A DNA stretch of 64,000 nt from Streptomyces sp. RerS4 (GCF_023515955.1 NZ_CP097322.1:2937501-3001500), one strand, 5' to 3'; positions 27,842 to 37,950 are shown, counted from the stretch's first letter. The notes: a model not told the origin generated them from the letters alone. Made by a program: numbers and translations.

Positions 27842-29056
27842 ATGAGGGACAGCGCGGGCATACCAGGCGGCACCGTGGCGGCCGGAGGCACCTCGAAGCC
27901 TCCGCGCGGCCGTCGGCGCCGACTGCTGCGCCTGCTCGGAATCGGAATCGTCCTGCTCGTCCTCGTCGGGGTCGCGGCCGGCTGGTGGCTGTACGCCAAA
28001 CTCGACGCGAACATCCACGTCGACTCCTCCGCCGAGGCCGAGCTGCGCCGCTACGAGCGCGAGCGCCCGGCGAGCGTCGCGGTCGGGGCCCAGAACATCC
28101 TGCTGATCGGCTCCGACTCGCGCACCGGGACGGCCAACTCGCGTTACGGGTCGGACGGCGGCACCGAGCGCTCGGACACCGCGATCCTGCTGCACCTGCC
28201 GGCCGACCGGCGCAGCGCCACGGCGGTGTCCATCCCCCGGGACCTGATGACGGACATCCCGCCGTGCCTGGGGGCGGACGGTTCGCGCACGCGCGAGCGG
28301 TTCGCCCAGTTCAACTGGGCTTTCCAGTGGGGCGGGGTGGCCTGCACGATCCGTACGGTCGAACGGCTGACCGGAATCCGCGTCGATCACCACATGGTGG
28401 TGGACTTCGGCGGGTTCAAGAAGATGGTCGACGCCGTCGGCGGGGTGGAGGTGTGCCTGCGCGAGCCGATGAACGACGCCGAGGCCCACCTGCGGCTGCC
28501 GGCCGGCCGGCAGACCCTGCGGGGCGAGCAGGCGCTCGGTTTCGTGCGCGCCCGCCACGGCCTGGGCGACGGCAGCGACACCGAACGGATGGAGCGCCAG
28601 CAGGAGTTCCTCGGCTCGCTGGTGAAGAAGGTGCAGAGCAACGGCGTCCTGCTGAACCCGACGCGGCTGTTCCCGCTGTTGGACGCCGCCACCAGCGCGG
28701 TGACCACCGACCCGGGGCTGGCCTCGCTGCGGGGGCTGTACGAACTCGTGCGGGGCGTAAGGGACATACCGACCGAGCAGGTCAAGTTCCTGACGGTCCC
28801 CCGGCGGCCCTACGCCGCCGACCCGAACCGGGACGAGCTGGTGCAGCCGGACGCGGCGCGGCTGTTCGGGCAGCTGCGTGCGGACCGGCCGTTGACGGTC
28901 ACCCCGCCCTCCCCGACCCCCTCCGCCGCGGGCCGCGACGCGTCCGGTTCCGACGGCACGTCCGGGCCGGTGCGCAGCGGAAGCGGAATCGCCGCGACCC
29001 CCACGCCCGTCCCCACGTTCACGGGAACGACGGCCGGTACGGCCGATTGCCGGTAA
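27842..29056 (+). CDS. LCP (LytR-CpsA-Psr) family glycopolymer transferase, paralogue 1
   Basis: 404 residues. Cytosolic Arg-rich N-terminus, one membrane segment (about 30-48), then an extracytoplasmic LCP domain (about 80-330). Core motifs: NILLIGSDSRTG, SDTAILLHLPADRRSATAVSIPRDLMTDIP, and VRARHGLGDGSDTERMERQQEF with the pyrophosphate-binding Arg residues. LCP enzymes transfer glycopolymers from undecaprenyl diphosphate to peptidoglycan. The C-terminus is a Ser/Thr/Pro tail with no LytR_C domain. ATG with GGAGGG close upstream. It is the first of three same-strand LCP genes. Confidence 0.94.
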   Translation: MRDSAGIPGGTVAAGGTSKPPRGRRRRLLRLLGIGIVLLVLVGVAAGWWLYAKLDANIHVDSSAEAELRRYERERPASVAVGAQNILLIGSDSRTGTANSRYGSDGGTERSDTAILLHLPADRRSATAVSIPRDLMTDIPPCLGADGSRTRERFAQFNWAFQWGGVACTIRTVERLTGIRVDHHMVVDFGGFKKMVDAVGGVEVCLREPMNDAEAHLRLPAGRQTLRGEQALGFVRARHGLGDGSDTERMERQQEFLGSLVKKVQSNGVLLNPTRLFPLLDAATSAVTTDPGLASLRGLYELVRGVRDIPTEQVKFLTVPRRPYAADPNRDELVQPDAARLFGQLRADRPLTVTPPSPTPSAAGRDASGSDGTSGPVRSGSGIAATPTPVPTFTGTTAGTADCR

Positions 29057-29278
29057 AGCAATCCAAAAGCCGGAGGCCCGACCGCGCCGGTTGAGGGCTT
29101 TGGGCCGTTATGGGGGGAGTGGGTTTTGTCACCGGCATGGTTTGCAGCTGACCTGGCCGGATAAGGTGAGCGATCCGGTGCACCGGAAGCGAAGAGACCG
29201 TGCACCAGCAGCCGGATCGTTGACCGCGCGCCTGGGGGGAGGCGCGTCGCGAGGCACCGACGGAGGATTCGAGCAACC

Positions 29279-31021
29279 GTGGATGCGCAAAGCCGTGGGC
29301 GGGCGGACGAGATCGACCCCGCTGACCAGTGGGTCCTCAATCCCCGCACTGGCAACTACGAATTGCGACTGGGCCATTCCGCTGCGCAGCAGCGTTCCGT
29401 CGCCGCCCCCCGCAGATCCCGCAGGTCCCCTTCGGCTCCCGCCGCGCCGAGGCCGGCGGCCCCCGCCGTACCGAAGCCCCGTCGCGGCGACGGCCCGCCA
29501 CCGGGCGGCCGGCGCGGCGGTCGCTCCCGCAAGGCCGGCGGCGGCGGACCGCAGCGGCGTCGCAAGACCCTGCTCGTCACGGCCGGAACGCTCGCCTTCC
29601 TGCTGGTCGGGGGCGCGTTGGGCTCGTATTTCTACTACGAGCATCTGAACGACAACCTCAAGGTCATCGACACCGGCCAGTCGGGCAGCTTCAAGAAGGA
29701 CCAGCCGATCAACATCCTGGTCATCGGCACCGACAAACGCAGCGGCAAGGGCAACGAGGGCTACGGGGACGCCGAGAGCGTCGGCCACGCCGACACCACG
29801 ATCCTCTTCCACGTGTCCAAGGACCGCACCAACGCCACCGCGTTGTCCATCCCCCGCGACCTGATCACCGACATCCCGGCGTGCCCGACGAAGCAGCCGG
29901 GCGGCGCGGTCAAGGAGATCCCCGGCACCAAGGCGACCCGCTTCAACAACAGCCTGGGCCAGGAAGGGCGCGACCCGGGCTGCACGATGCGTACGGTCAA
30001 GGCGCTCACCGGCATCGAGGTCGACAACTTCATGATGGTCGACTTCAACGCGGTGAAGAACCTGAGCACGGCCGTCGGCGGGGTGCCCGTCTGCGTGGAG
30101 AAGGACGTCGTCGACCGGGATTCCAAGCTGAACCTGAAGGCCGGTGAGCACCGGCTCCAGGGCGAGCAGGCGCTGGCGTTCGTCCGCACCCGGCACGCCT
30201 TCGGCAACGAGAGCGACCTGGACCGCATCAAGACGCAGCAGCAGTTCCTGAGTTCGATGATGCGCGAGATGAAGTCCAAGGAGACGCTGACCAGTCCGAA
30301 GAAGTTCTTCTCGCTGGCGGAGGCGGCCACCAAGTCGCTGACCGTGGACCAGGGACTGGGCTCCATCGCCAAGCTCACCGATCTCGCCGGTGAGCTGAAG
30401 GACATGAACCTGAAGAACATCACGTTCACGACGCTGCCCGTGCTCGACAACCCGAACGAGCCGTCCAGCCGCAAGGCGACCGTCGTCATGAACTCCTCGC
30501 AGGCCGATCCGCTGCTGGAGATGATCCGCGGCGACGTCTCGCTGACCGAGGTCGAGAAGAAGGAAAACGCCGCGAAGGAAGCGGCCGAAGCCGACGCGAA
30601 GAACAAGCAGGACGCGCTGCTGCAAGGCAACCGCGCGCCCGCCGGCGACGTCAGGGTGGATGTGTACAACGGCGGCGGGCCGCCCGGCTCGGCTTCCACG
30701 ACCCTGACGTGGCTGCAGAATTCCAAGGGCGTCCTGAAGGCGAGCAACCACGGAAACGCCTCCGCGCGTCTGGCCGCGACCCAGCTGGAATACGCTCCCA
30801 ACCAGGCCGACCAGGCTCGGGCGCTGGCGGACATGATGGGTCTGTCGGCGGCCGCGTTGAAGGTGGGCACGGTGGACGCGGGTCCGAGGACGCCGATGAA
30901 GCTGACGTTGGGCTCCGACTTCAAGGAGCCCGGGGCTCCGCTGGGCGCCCCGGAGGCGCCGCGGCAGGCGCCCGAGGGACTCCAGCGGGTCGAGGCCGAC
31001 AAGGCGGTCTGCGCCAAGTGA
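29279..31021 (+). CDS. LCP family glycopolymer transferase, paralogue 2, with LytR C-terminal domain
   Basis: 580 residues. A long Arg/Pro/Gly-rich cytosolic N-terminus (1-95), one membrane helix (about 98-120), and an LCP domain (about 140-400) with NILVIGTDKRSGKGNEGYGD, TALSIPRDLITDIP and VRTRHAFGNESDLDRIKTQQQF. A Lys/Glu/Ala-rich helical stalk (about 420-445) leads to a LytR_C domain (VRVDVYNGGGPPGSASTTLTWL) and a C-terminal Cys-Ala-Lys. GTG start with GGAGG twelve bases upstream. The 222-bp upstream gap should hold its promoter. Confidence 0.94.
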   Translation: MDAQSRGRADEIDPADQWVLNPRTGNYELRLGHSAAQQRSVAAPRRSRRSPSAPAAPRPAAPAVPKPRRGDGPPPGGRRGGRSRKAGGGGPQRRRKTLLVTAGTLAFLLVGGALGSYFYYEHLNDNLKVIDTGQSGSFKKDQPINILVIGTDKRSGKGNEGYGDAESVGHADTTILFHVSKDRTNATALSIPRDLITDIPACPTKQPGGAVKEIPGTKATRFNNSLGQEGRDPGCTMRTVKALTGIEVDNFMMVDFNAVKNLSTAVGGVPVCVEKDVVDRDSKLNLKAGEHRLQGEQALAFVRTRHAFGNESDLDRIKTQQQFLSSMMREMKSKETLTSPKKFFSLAEAATKSLTVDQGLGSIAKLTDLAGELKDMNLKNITFTTLPVLDNPNEPSSRKATVVMNSSQADPLLEMIRGDVSLTEVEKKENAAKEAAEADAKNKQDALLQGNRAPAGDVRVDVYNGGGPPGSASTTLTWLQNSKGVLKASNHGNASARLAATQLEYAPNQADQARALADMMGLSAAALKVGTVDAGPRTPMKLTLGSDFKEPGAPLGAPEAPRQAPEGLQRVEADKAVCAK

Positions 31022-31156
31022 CCGGGCCACGGTGGCGACGCTCGGAAGCAGTACGACGGTTAGGGCGCTGTAGTCCGACCGACCGCCCCGGTACGGGCGG
31101 CAGAGCCGGTAGGGCCGGCACATGACCGACCATTAGTGATCTTGAGGGGGGTACGC

Positions 31157-32938
31157 GTGAAGGACAGCGGCGTGCGTGGGGAGGGGGCGCCCGACCAGGC
31201 CACCGACGGCATATCCGACGGTGACGGGAAGGACGCCGAGGGCACGTCCGGCACGTCCGGCACGGTGCCCCGGCCCCGGACGGGCCCGGACGGCCCGCCC
31301 GCGGCCTCCGGCGGCGCGATACCCGTGCGGCGGCGGCGTCGGCGGGTGCTGTTCTGGGTGTCGTCCGCGACGGCGTTCGTGATCCTGGGGACGTCGGCGG
31401 CCGGGTACCTCTACTACCGCCACCTCGACGGCAACATCCGCAGCGGTCAGCGCCTGAGCGGCGACAGCGGCGTGGAGAAGTCCCACGCCAACGCCAAGGG
31501 CCAGCGCCCGCTGAACATCCTGCTGATCGGCTCCGACAGCCGCAACAAGCCGGAGAACGTGGAACTCGGCGGGAGCCACGACACCGTGGGCAACCCGCCG
31601 CTCGCGGACGTGCAGATGATGCTGCACGTCTCGGCCGACCGGCAGAACGCCTCCGTGGTGAGCATCCCGCGCGACACCCGCGTCGAGATACCCGAGTGCA
31701 CGGACCCGAAGACCGGCGAGAAGTTCAAGAAGACCAGAGCGATGATCAACGAATCGCTCGGCCGCGGCGGCCCCGGCTGCACGCTGGCCACCTGGGAGAA
31801 GCTGACGAACGTCTACATCGACCACTGGATGATGATCGACTTCTCCGGTGTCGTGCAGATGGCCGACGCGGTCGGCGGCGTCCCGGTCTGTGTCAAGGAC
31901 AACGTCTGGGACCGGCCGCTGGCCACCTCCGGCGGCGGCTCCGGCCTCAAGCTCACGAAGGGCACCACCAAGGTCAAGGGCGAGCAGGCGCTCCAGTGGC
32001 TGCGCACCCGGCACGCGTTCAGCAGCGACCTGGGCCGGGCGCAGGCGCAGCACATGTACATGAACTCGATGATGCGCGAGCTCAAGAGCCAGAACGCCTT
32101 CACCGACGTCGGCCGGATCACGGCGCTGGCCGAGGCGGGCACCAAGGCCCTGGAGGTCTCCGAGGAGATCGGCTCGGTCAAGAAGCTGTTCAACCTGGCC
32201 ATGCAGCTCAAGGACGTCCCCACCAACCGCATCACGATGACGACGATGCCCACCTTCCAGGACCCGGCGGACAGGGACCGGCTCATCGTGAACACGGTGG
32301 ACGCCGACAAGCTGTGGACGATGATCCGCAAGGACGTGGCCTTCGACAAGAACGGCGATCCGCAGGCCCCGCAGTCCTCCGCGCCGGCGCAGCCGAGCCC
32401 GGGGGCGAGCGGCCCGCAGCCGGGCGGCTCGTCGCCGACGCCCGCGCAGCCCTCTCAGCCGGCGCAGCCCGCGCAGTCCTCGCAGGCCTCGCCGCCGGCG
32501 CAGGACCCGGCCAAGCCGCCGGTCACCGCCCCCGAAAAGATCGCGGTGAACGTGGTCAACGGCACGGCCGTCGGCCGGCCGCTGGCGCCGAGGCGGGCGA
32601 ACGCGATCGCCGAGGCCCTGGTCGCCAAGGGGTTCACCTCCGCCCGTGCGGACAGCGCCCTGACCCCGGAGAAGGCCACCGTCGTGCGCTACCCGACGGC
32701 CGAGCTGGCCGACGAGGCGCAGAGCGTGGCCGCCGCGCTGGGCATCCCGGCCTCCGCCGTGCAGGCGGCGGCCGGCATCCAGGGCGTCACGCTGGTGGTC
32801 GGCGCGGATTGGCGCGAGGGCACCGCCTACCCGCACCAGGAGCCGCCGCAGGCCGGCTCGGTGCCGGACACGGCGGACGCCCTCAACGGCTCGGACAGCG
32901 GGGCGTGCATGGAGGTGTACAAGCCCTATCGCTGGTAG
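31157..32938 (+). CDS. LCP family glycopolymer transferase, paralogue 3, with LytR C-terminal domain
   Basis: 593 residues. Acidic/Gly-rich N-terminus, membrane helix (about 68-92), and an LCP domain (about 115-395) with NILLIGSDSRNKPENVELGG, VVSIPRDTRVEIPE and LRTRHAFSSDLGRAQAQHMYMNSMM. In the last motif the usual RQQ is replaced by QAQH, which may alter substrate handling. A long Pro/Ser/Ala/Gln linker (about 400-455) precedes a LytR_C domain (IAVNVVNGTAVGRPLAPRRA). GTG at 31157 has GAGGGGG six bases before it and is preferred over the in-frame GTG at 31136. A strong terminator follows. Confidence 0.93.
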   Translation: MKDSGVRGEGAPDQATDGISDGDGKDAEGTSGTSGTVPRPRTGPDGPPAASGGAIPVRRRRRRVLFWVSSATAFVILGTSAAGYLYYRHLDGNIRSGQRLSGDSGVEKSHANAKGQRPLNILLIGSDSRNKPENVELGGSHDTVGNPPLADVQMMLHVSADRQNASVVSIPRDTRVEIPECTDPKTGEKFKKTRAMINESLGRGGPGCTLATWEKLTNVYIDHWMMIDFSGVVQMADAVGGVPVCVKDNVWDRPLATSGGGSGLKLTKGTTKVKGEQALQWLRTRHAFSSDLGRAQAQHMYMNSMMRELKSQNAFTDVGRITALAEAGTKALEVSEEIGSVKKLFNLAMQLKDVPTNRITMTTMPTFQDPADRDRLIVNTVDADKLWTMIRKDVAFDKNGDPQAPQSSAPAQPSPGASGPQPGGSSPTPAQPSQPAQPAQSSQASPPAQDPAKPPVTAPEKIAVNVVNGTAVGRPLAPRRANAIAEALVAKGFTSARADSALTPEKATVVRYPTAELADEAQSVAAALGIPASAVQAAAGIQGVTLVVGADWREGTAYPHQEPPQAGSVPDTADALNGSDSGACMEVYKPYRW

Positions 32939-32949
32939 CGCCTCGGCCC

Positions 32950-33004
32950 ACGACGAAGGGGGTGCCCGGTCCGCGTCAACGGACCGGGGCACCCCCTTCG
33001 TCGT
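32950..33004. terminator. bidirectional terminator between LCP 3 and the convergent GT2 gene
   Basis: A 24-bp stem with a single bulged base (ACGACGAAGGGGGTGCCCGG and onward, with its complement) around the six-base loop CGTCAA, lying eleven bases after the LCP stop. Confidence 0.85.
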
Positions 33005-33011
33005 AGCCCGG

Positions 33012-34073
33012 TCAGACCTGCGAGGGGTCCCGGCGCACCGAGGGGCGACGGGAGGCGATGACCTTCCGGGCCAGGGCGCGCGGGCTGGTCAGGAAGCCGA
33101 AGCCCCAGCTCATGTGCATCGTCGCGAGGGCGACGGGGATCTGCGCGCGGGCCTTGAGGGAGAGCCCCTTGCCCGCCGGGATCGAGCCGACGGTGATCGC
33201 CGCGAGGTAGCCGGCCGGGACCACGAGGGCCCAGGGGGTGACGGTCGCGCCCAGCACGAGTCCGGCGGCGATGGCGCAGACGGCCGTCGGCGGGGCGAGG
33301 TAGCGCAGGTTGATGGAGCCGGCGTGGTAGCGGGCCACCACGTGGCGCCAGCGCCCGTAGTCCTTGTACTGCTTGGCCAGGGCCCGTACGGAGGGCCGCG
33401 GGCGGTACCGGACCTTCAGCTCGGGCGAGAACCAGATGAGCCCGCCGGCCTCGCGGATGCGGAAGTTCAGCTCCCAGTCCTGGGCGCGGATGAACTCCTC
33501 GTTGTAGCCGCCCTGCTGCTCCAGGGCCTCGCGGCGGAAGACGCCCAGGTAGACGGTCTCGGCGGGGCCGGCCTCGCCGCCGGTGTGGAAGGCCGCGTTG
33601 CCCACGCCGATCTTCGAGGTCATCGCGGCGGCGACGGCTTCCTCCCAGGCGTTCTCGCCCTCGGCGTGCATGATGCCGCCGACGTTCTGCGCGCCGGTCT
33701 CCTCCAGGAGGCGGACGGCGGTGGCGATGTAGTTCGGGGAGAGCATGCCGTGGCCGTCGACGCGGACGACGATCGGGTGGCGCGAGGCCTTGATCGCGGC
33801 GTTGAGCGCGGCGGGGGTACGACCGGTGGGGTTCGGGACCGTGCGGACCCGGGCGCGGCCGCCGGCAGCGGTCTCTCGTACGAGCTCGGCGGCGATCTCG
33901 TCGGTGCGGTCCGTGGACGGGCCGAGCGCGATCACCACCTCCATCTCGCCCGCGTACTCCTGTCCGAGGATGTGCCGGACGGAGTCACGCAGGTGGCGCT
34001 CCTCGTCGAGCACCGGCATGATCACCGAAACTGCGGGCTGCTGGGCGGGCATGTCGGGCATGTCGTCCTTCAC
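33012..34073 (-). CDS. glycosyltransferase family 2 with C-terminal membrane segments
   Basis: 353 residues. The GT-A fold opens with VSVIMPVLDEERHLRDSV. The nucleotide-binding region has ALGPSTDRTDEIA, the DxD-like element is VVRVDGHGMLSPNYI, and the acceptor region is GGYNEEFIRAQDWELNFRIREAGG. Two or three hydrophobic segments follow (about 260-305), suggesting a membrane-bound enzyme acting on lipid-linked acceptors, as in exopolysaccharide or succinoglycan-type synthases. GTG start without a clear ribosome site. Position amid LCP genes suggests it builds the polymer they attach; the sugar is unknown. Confidence 0.9.
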   Translation of the reverse strand: MKDDMPDMPAQQPAVSVIMPVLDEERHLRDSVRHILGQEYAGEMEVVIALGPSTDRTDEIAAELVRETAAGGRARVRTVPNPTGRTPAALNAAIKASRHPIVVRVDGHGMLSPNYIATAVRLLEETGAQNVGGIMHAEGENAWEEAVAAAMTSKIGVGNAAFHTGGEAGPAETVYLGVFRREALEQQGGYNEEFIRAQDWELNFRIREAGGLIWFSPELKVRYRPRPSVRALAKQYKDYGRWRHVVARYHAGSINLRYLAPPTAVCAIAAGLVLGATVTPWALVVPAGYLAAITVGSIPAGKGLSLKARAQIPVALATMHMSWGFGFLTSPRALARKVIASRRPSVRRDPSQV

Positions 34074-34246
34074 GGTCGGGTATCGGTGTCACGTTACCGC
34101 GTACGGGGGAAACGGGTGCGCGGCGGACGAGCGGTACGGACAGAGGTTGATCGTATGGGCCTACTGTTCTGACGAATCAGACGAAGCCGAAGGATCTGCC
34201 GCATTCCCCGACCGGTACCCGTGCTGTCCCCCGCGGAGGTGTCCCC

Positions 34247-35746
34247 GTGCCCCAGCCGCACCGTCCCGTCCGAACCGCCGGCCCGGCTGCCCGCCCACCG
34301 CGTGCGCGCGGCGCCGGTGGCGGTCAGGCCCGGGGCCGGCGCGACCGGCCGCGGTGGGGGGTGCGGATCGCCGCCGGGCTGTCGCTGCTGGTGCTGGGTT
34401 CGGGAGCCGTCGGGCACGCCGTGATGACCGGCCTCGACACCGGCATCCAACGGGTGGACCCGTTCAAGGACATGAAGAACCGCCCCCAGGCCGGGCACGG
34501 CGTGAACTTCCTGCTCGTCGGCACCGACGGCCGCGACGAGATCACCCCGGAGGAGAAGCGCGAGTACCGGCTCGGCGGGGCGCCCTGCCGCTGTACGGAC
34601 ACGATCATGCTGGTGCACCTGTCCGCCGACAAGGAACGGGCCAGCGTCATCAGCCTGCCCCGCGACAGCTACGCCGAGGTCCCCGCCCATAGGGACCTCG
34701 TCACCGGCAAGACCCACAAGGCCCACCCCCTGAAACTGAACGCCGCCTACTCCGAGGGCGGCCCGAACCTCACCGTGCGCACCGTGGAGAACATGACCCG
34801 GGTGAAGATCGACCACTATCTGGAGGTCGACTTCACCAGCTTCATGAAGACCGTCGACGCCATGGGCGGCGTGGACATCTGTACCGCCAAGACCATGCGC
34901 GACAGCCACACCGGCCTCCACCTGCTGCCCGGCACCCACCGCCTGACCGGCGGGCAGGCCCTCCAGTACGTCCGCTCGCGCCACATCGACGGGGCCTCGG
35001 ATCTCGGCCGGATGCAGCGTCAGCAGCGGTTCGTCGCCTCGCTCATCAAACAGGCCACCGCGGGCGGGATCCTGCTGAACCCCGTCAAGTTCAAGCAGGT
35101 CAGCTCCACCCTCCTGGGATCCGTACGGGCCGACAAGGACTTCGGCTCCGAGCAGATGCTCGCCCTCGGACAGGCCATGCGGGACTTCGCGCCCTCCTCG
35201 TCGGAATTCGCCTCGGTCCCGATCGGGGACCCTTCCTACCCGGTCAAGGGCATCGGATCCACCGTCAAATGGGACGAAGCCAAGGCCGCCAAGCTCTTCG
35301 AGGCATTGCGCCAGGACCGCCCGCTCGCCCCCGTCCAACCCGGCGGGCCGGCGAGCCGGCCCGCCGCCGTCCCCGTCGACGTGCCGCCGCAGCGGATCCG
35401 CGTCCAGGTCGAGAACGGCACCCGCATCGACGGCCTCGGCGGGCGGGTGGACGCCGCCCTGCGCGCGACCGGCTTCGACACCACCCGGGCGCCCGGCAAC
35501 GGCGCCAGCCGCGAGGTGCGGCGCACGGTGATCGCGTACGACCCCCGCTGGGACCGCTCGGCCCGTACGGTGTCGGCGGCCCTGCCCGGAGCCGAACTGC
35601 GCGCGGTGCCCCGGCAGGGGCGGACGGTGCTGGTGATCGCGGGCGCCGACTACCGCAAGGTGGTCGCGGTACGGGCCGAGGACCCGTACCAGGGCACGTT
35701 CGGGGTGGTCACGGGCGACCAGGTGGTGTGCGGCGAGCCGTCCTGA
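34247..35746 (+). CDS. LCP family glycopolymer transferase, paralogue 4, with LytR C-terminal domain
   Basis: 499 residues. Arg-rich N-terminus, one membrane helix (about 41-61), and an LCP domain (about 85-345) with NFLLVGTDGRDEITPEEKRE, ASVISLPRDSYAEVP and VRSRHIDGASDLGRMQRQQRF. An unusual CRC pair precedes the TDTIMLVHL strand. A LytR_C domain (IRVQVENGTRIDGLGGRVDA) is at about 380-480. GTG start with GGAGG upstream. Its C-terminal module resembles those of paralogues 2 and 3. Convergent with the GT39-like gene. Confidence 0.94.
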   Translation: MPQPHRPVRTAGPAARPPRARGAGGGQARGRRDRPRWGVRIAAGLSLLVLGSGAVGHAVMTGLDTGIQRVDPFKDMKNRPQAGHGVNFLLVGTDGRDEITPEEKREYRLGGAPCRCTDTIMLVHLSADKERASVISLPRDSYAEVPAHRDLVTGKTHKAHPLKLNAAYSEGGPNLTVRTVENMTRVKIDHYLEVDFTSFMKTVDAMGGVDICTAKTMRDSHTGLHLLPGTHRLTGGQALQYVRSRHIDGASDLGRMQRQQRFVASLIKQATAGGILLNPVKFKQVSSTLLGSVRADKDFGSEQMLALGQAMRDFAPSSSEFASVPIGDPSYPVKGIGSTVKWDEAKAAKLFEALRQDRPLAPVQPGGPASRPAAVPVDVPPQRIRVQVENGTRIDGLGGRVDAALRATGFDTTRAPGNGASREVRRTVIAYDPRWDRSARTVSAALPGAELRAVPRQGRTVLVIAGADYRKVVAVRAEDPYQGTFGVVTGDQVVCGEPS

Positions 35747-35765
35747 GGCCGCCGGCCCCCGCGGC

Positions 35766-37259
35766 TCAGCGGACGCGTTCCAGCAGGCTGACGCGCAGGC
35801 CGCGCACCTCGGTCGTGGAGGCCACCCTGTAGTGGTCCTTCAACGCCTTGACCTGGTTCGCCGGCAGCTTGCCGTACGGGTCGGGGCGCGAGGTCGTGCG
35901 GGTGACCAGCCAGATCCTGCGGGTGTCTCCGAGGCACCGCTCGGGGCGCGCGCACTCCACCGGGAACAGGTCGTCGCTCGCGACCGCCGAACGCTCGACG
36001 AACACGTCGCGCGGCTTCACGCGCTCCGGCAGGTGGTACTCGATCTGGAAGTCGGTCATGTAGGCGCGCTCCTCGCGGCCGCGCAGCGGTACGAACCCGT
36101 CCCCGGGCCTGTACCCCCGTGCGATGACCTCCGCCGCCGCCCGGCCGTCCGCGGACTCCTTCGCCGACTCGGTGCGCAGCTGACGCTGGTCGGGCAGCCC
36201 GAGCAGGATCAACGCGGCCAGCCCCACGACCGCGACCACGCGCGGCTTCAGCGCGGCCAGGCCGGCGGCGGCCAGGACGGTCCAGGCGGGCAGGGTGAAG
36301 AGCACGTAGCGGTCGATGAAGTACGAGGTGGTGCCCTGCGAGAGCACGTACACGGCGAGGATCGGCGCGGCGCCCGCCACCAGCAGCTCGACGGCGGGCC
36401 GCCGGCCCCGGGTCCAGGCCAGCGGCAGCAGCGCGGTCGCCGCCACGGCCAACGCGACCAGCGGGGAGCCGAAGAGGTTGTCCCACAGCCCGGCGACGTC
36501 CCGCAGGTGCGGGGTCTCGATCCAGCTGATCTGCCGCCCGACCTGACTGCGCCCCAGCAGCACCAGAGGAATCACCGGCACCAACCCGGCGGCGACCGCG
36601 AGCGCGAAGCCCACCACCGTCCGCCCGCGCCGCTCCCGCCACCACCGCAGCACCACGATCAGCGCGTGCGGCAACAGGAACAGCAGCGCCACCATGTGCA
36701 GCAGCCCGGCGAGCGCCACGAGCGGGGCGTACGCCGCCCAGCGCGCGGGCCGGGGCCGCTCCAACGCGCGCAGCAGCAGCCAGGTCGCGGCCGTCACCGC
36801 GAGCATCACGAAGGCGTACGAACGCGCTTCGGTCCCGTACCGGGTCACGGCGGGCAGCAGCGGGAACAGCAGCCCGGCGAAGACGGCGGTGCGGCGGTCG
36901 AAGAGGTCGCGGGCGAGGAGCACCACGAAGGCGGCGCAGCCGGCCGCGGCGAGCGCCGACGGCAGCCGGAGCATCGCGGCGGAGTCCCCGAAGACGGCGA
37001 TCCAACCGTGCAGCAGGAGGTAGTAGAGGCCCGAGACGGCGTCGACGTTGCCGAGCATCCCGATCAGCTCGCCGGTGCCGCGCGAGGCGGCGTTCCAGCT
37101 GGCGAGCTCGTCGCGCCACAGCTGCGGCGTGCCGGCGCGGAAGGTGGTGACGGCGAGGGTCAGCAGCGCCGCCCACAGCCAGTCGGGGCCGGGCACGCGG
37201 CGCCGCGCCGGCCGGCGGGCGGGCGCGGCGGCGGGCGGGGTCTTCGTGGCAGTGGGCAT
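35766..37259 (-). CDS. GT39/PMT-like membrane glycosyltransferase
   Basis: A 497-residue multi-pass protein with about nine to eleven membrane helices. The first periplasmic loop carries PQLWRDELASWNAASRG, with the Asp-Glu pair typical of GT-C enzymes (ArnT, PMT, EmbC-type) that use polyprenyl-phosphate sugars. YYLLLHGWIAVFGDSAAMLRLPSAL and RYGTEARSYAFVML are further family-conserved segments. A soluble C-terminal part (about 400-497) is extracytoplasmic. ATG at 37259 has GGAG six bases upstream. Substrate probably a polyprenyl-linked mannose or related sugar; this is inference. Confidence 0.88.
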   Translation of the reverse strand: MPTATKTPPAAAPARRPARRRVPGPDWLWAALLTLAVTTFRAGTPQLWRDELASWNAASRGTGELIGMLGNVDAVSGLYYLLLHGWIAVFGDSAAMLRLPSALAAAGCAAFVVLLARDLFDRRTAVFAGLLFPLLPAVTRYGTEARSYAFVMLAVTAATWLLLRALERPRPARWAAYAPLVALAGLLHMVALLFLLPHALIVVLRWWRERRGRTVVGFALAVAAGLVPVIPLVLLGRSQVGRQISWIETPHLRDVAGLWDNLFGSPLVALAVAATALLPLAWTRGRRPAVELLVAGAAPILAVYVLSQGTTSYFIDRYVLFTLPAWTVLAAAGLAALKPRVVAVVGLAALILLGLPDQRQLRTESAKESADGRAAAEVIARGYRPGDGFVPLRGREERAYMTDFQIEYHLPERVKPRDVFVERSAVASDDLFPVECARPERCLGDTRRIWLVTRTTSRPDPYGKLPANQVKALKDHYRVASTTEVRGLRVSLLERVR

Positions 37260-37413
37260 CGGGGTCTCCGCGGCTGGGCCGGTCGGGGGATGGCCGTCGC
37301 TCGCACGGAGCCGGACGTCGACGGACCAGTTTACGGGGGCCCGATAAGAGGCCGGTATGACCAGAAGGCGCCGGATGCGACGCCGGGTCCCCGCCACGGC
37401 ACGCCGGACGGGC

Positions 37414-37950
37414 TCAGTCGTCGAGGCCCTCGGCGGCGCGGCGTTCGCGCAGCTCGGTGATGGCCTGGCGGCGGGCGAGCCGGTGGGTGCGCCGGATCTG
37501 GGCCTCCTGGTAGCGCCGCTCGTCCTGCTCGGTCTCCGGGATCACGGGCGGGACCTGGCGGGGCTTGCCGTCGGCGTCGACGGCGGTGAAGACGAGGTAG
37601 GCGCTGCCGACCTGGGTGGCGGGGGTGGACTCGTTCCACCGCTCCGCGAGGACCCGTACGCCGATCTCCATCGAGGAGCGGCCGGTCCAGTTGCACTGCG
37701 CCCGGACGTGGACGAGGTCGCCGACGCGGACCGGCGCGAGGAAGGCCATCTCGTCCATCGAGGCGGTCACGGCCGGCCCGCCCGAGTGACGCCCGGCCAC
37801 CGCGCCGGCGGCGTCGTCCACCAGCTTCATGATCACACCGCCGTGCACCGTGCCGAGGAGGTTGGTGTCGTTCGCGGTCATGATGTGGCTGAGGGTGGTG
37901 CGGGAGGCCGAGATCGGCTTGCCCGCGGGTACGGCCGGTATTTCTGTCAT
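37414..37950 (-). CDS. acyl-CoA thioesterase (hotdog fold)
   Basis: A 178-residue 4HBT-type thioesterase. The catalytic strand-helix region is NDTNLLGTVHGGVIMKLVDDAAGAVAGRH (about 27-55), with Asn/Asp and the HGG turn typical of YciA/acyl-CoA hydrolases. MAFLAPVRVGDLVHVRAQCNWTGRSSMEIGVRV is the following sheet. It hydrolyses acyl-CoA to free fatty acid and CoA. A basic C-terminal helix follows. ATG with AAGGTGG upstream. Nothing ties it functionally to the surrounding glycan genes. Confidence 0.92.
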   Translation of the reverse strand: MTEIPAVPAGKPISASRTTLSHIMTANDTNLLGTVHGGVIMKLVDDAAGAVAGRHSGGPAVTASMDEMAFLAPVRVGDLVHVRAQCNWTGRSSMEIGVRVLAERWNESTPATQVGSAYLVFTAVDADGKPRQVPPVIPETEQDERRYQEAQIRRTHRLARRQAITELRERRAAEGLDD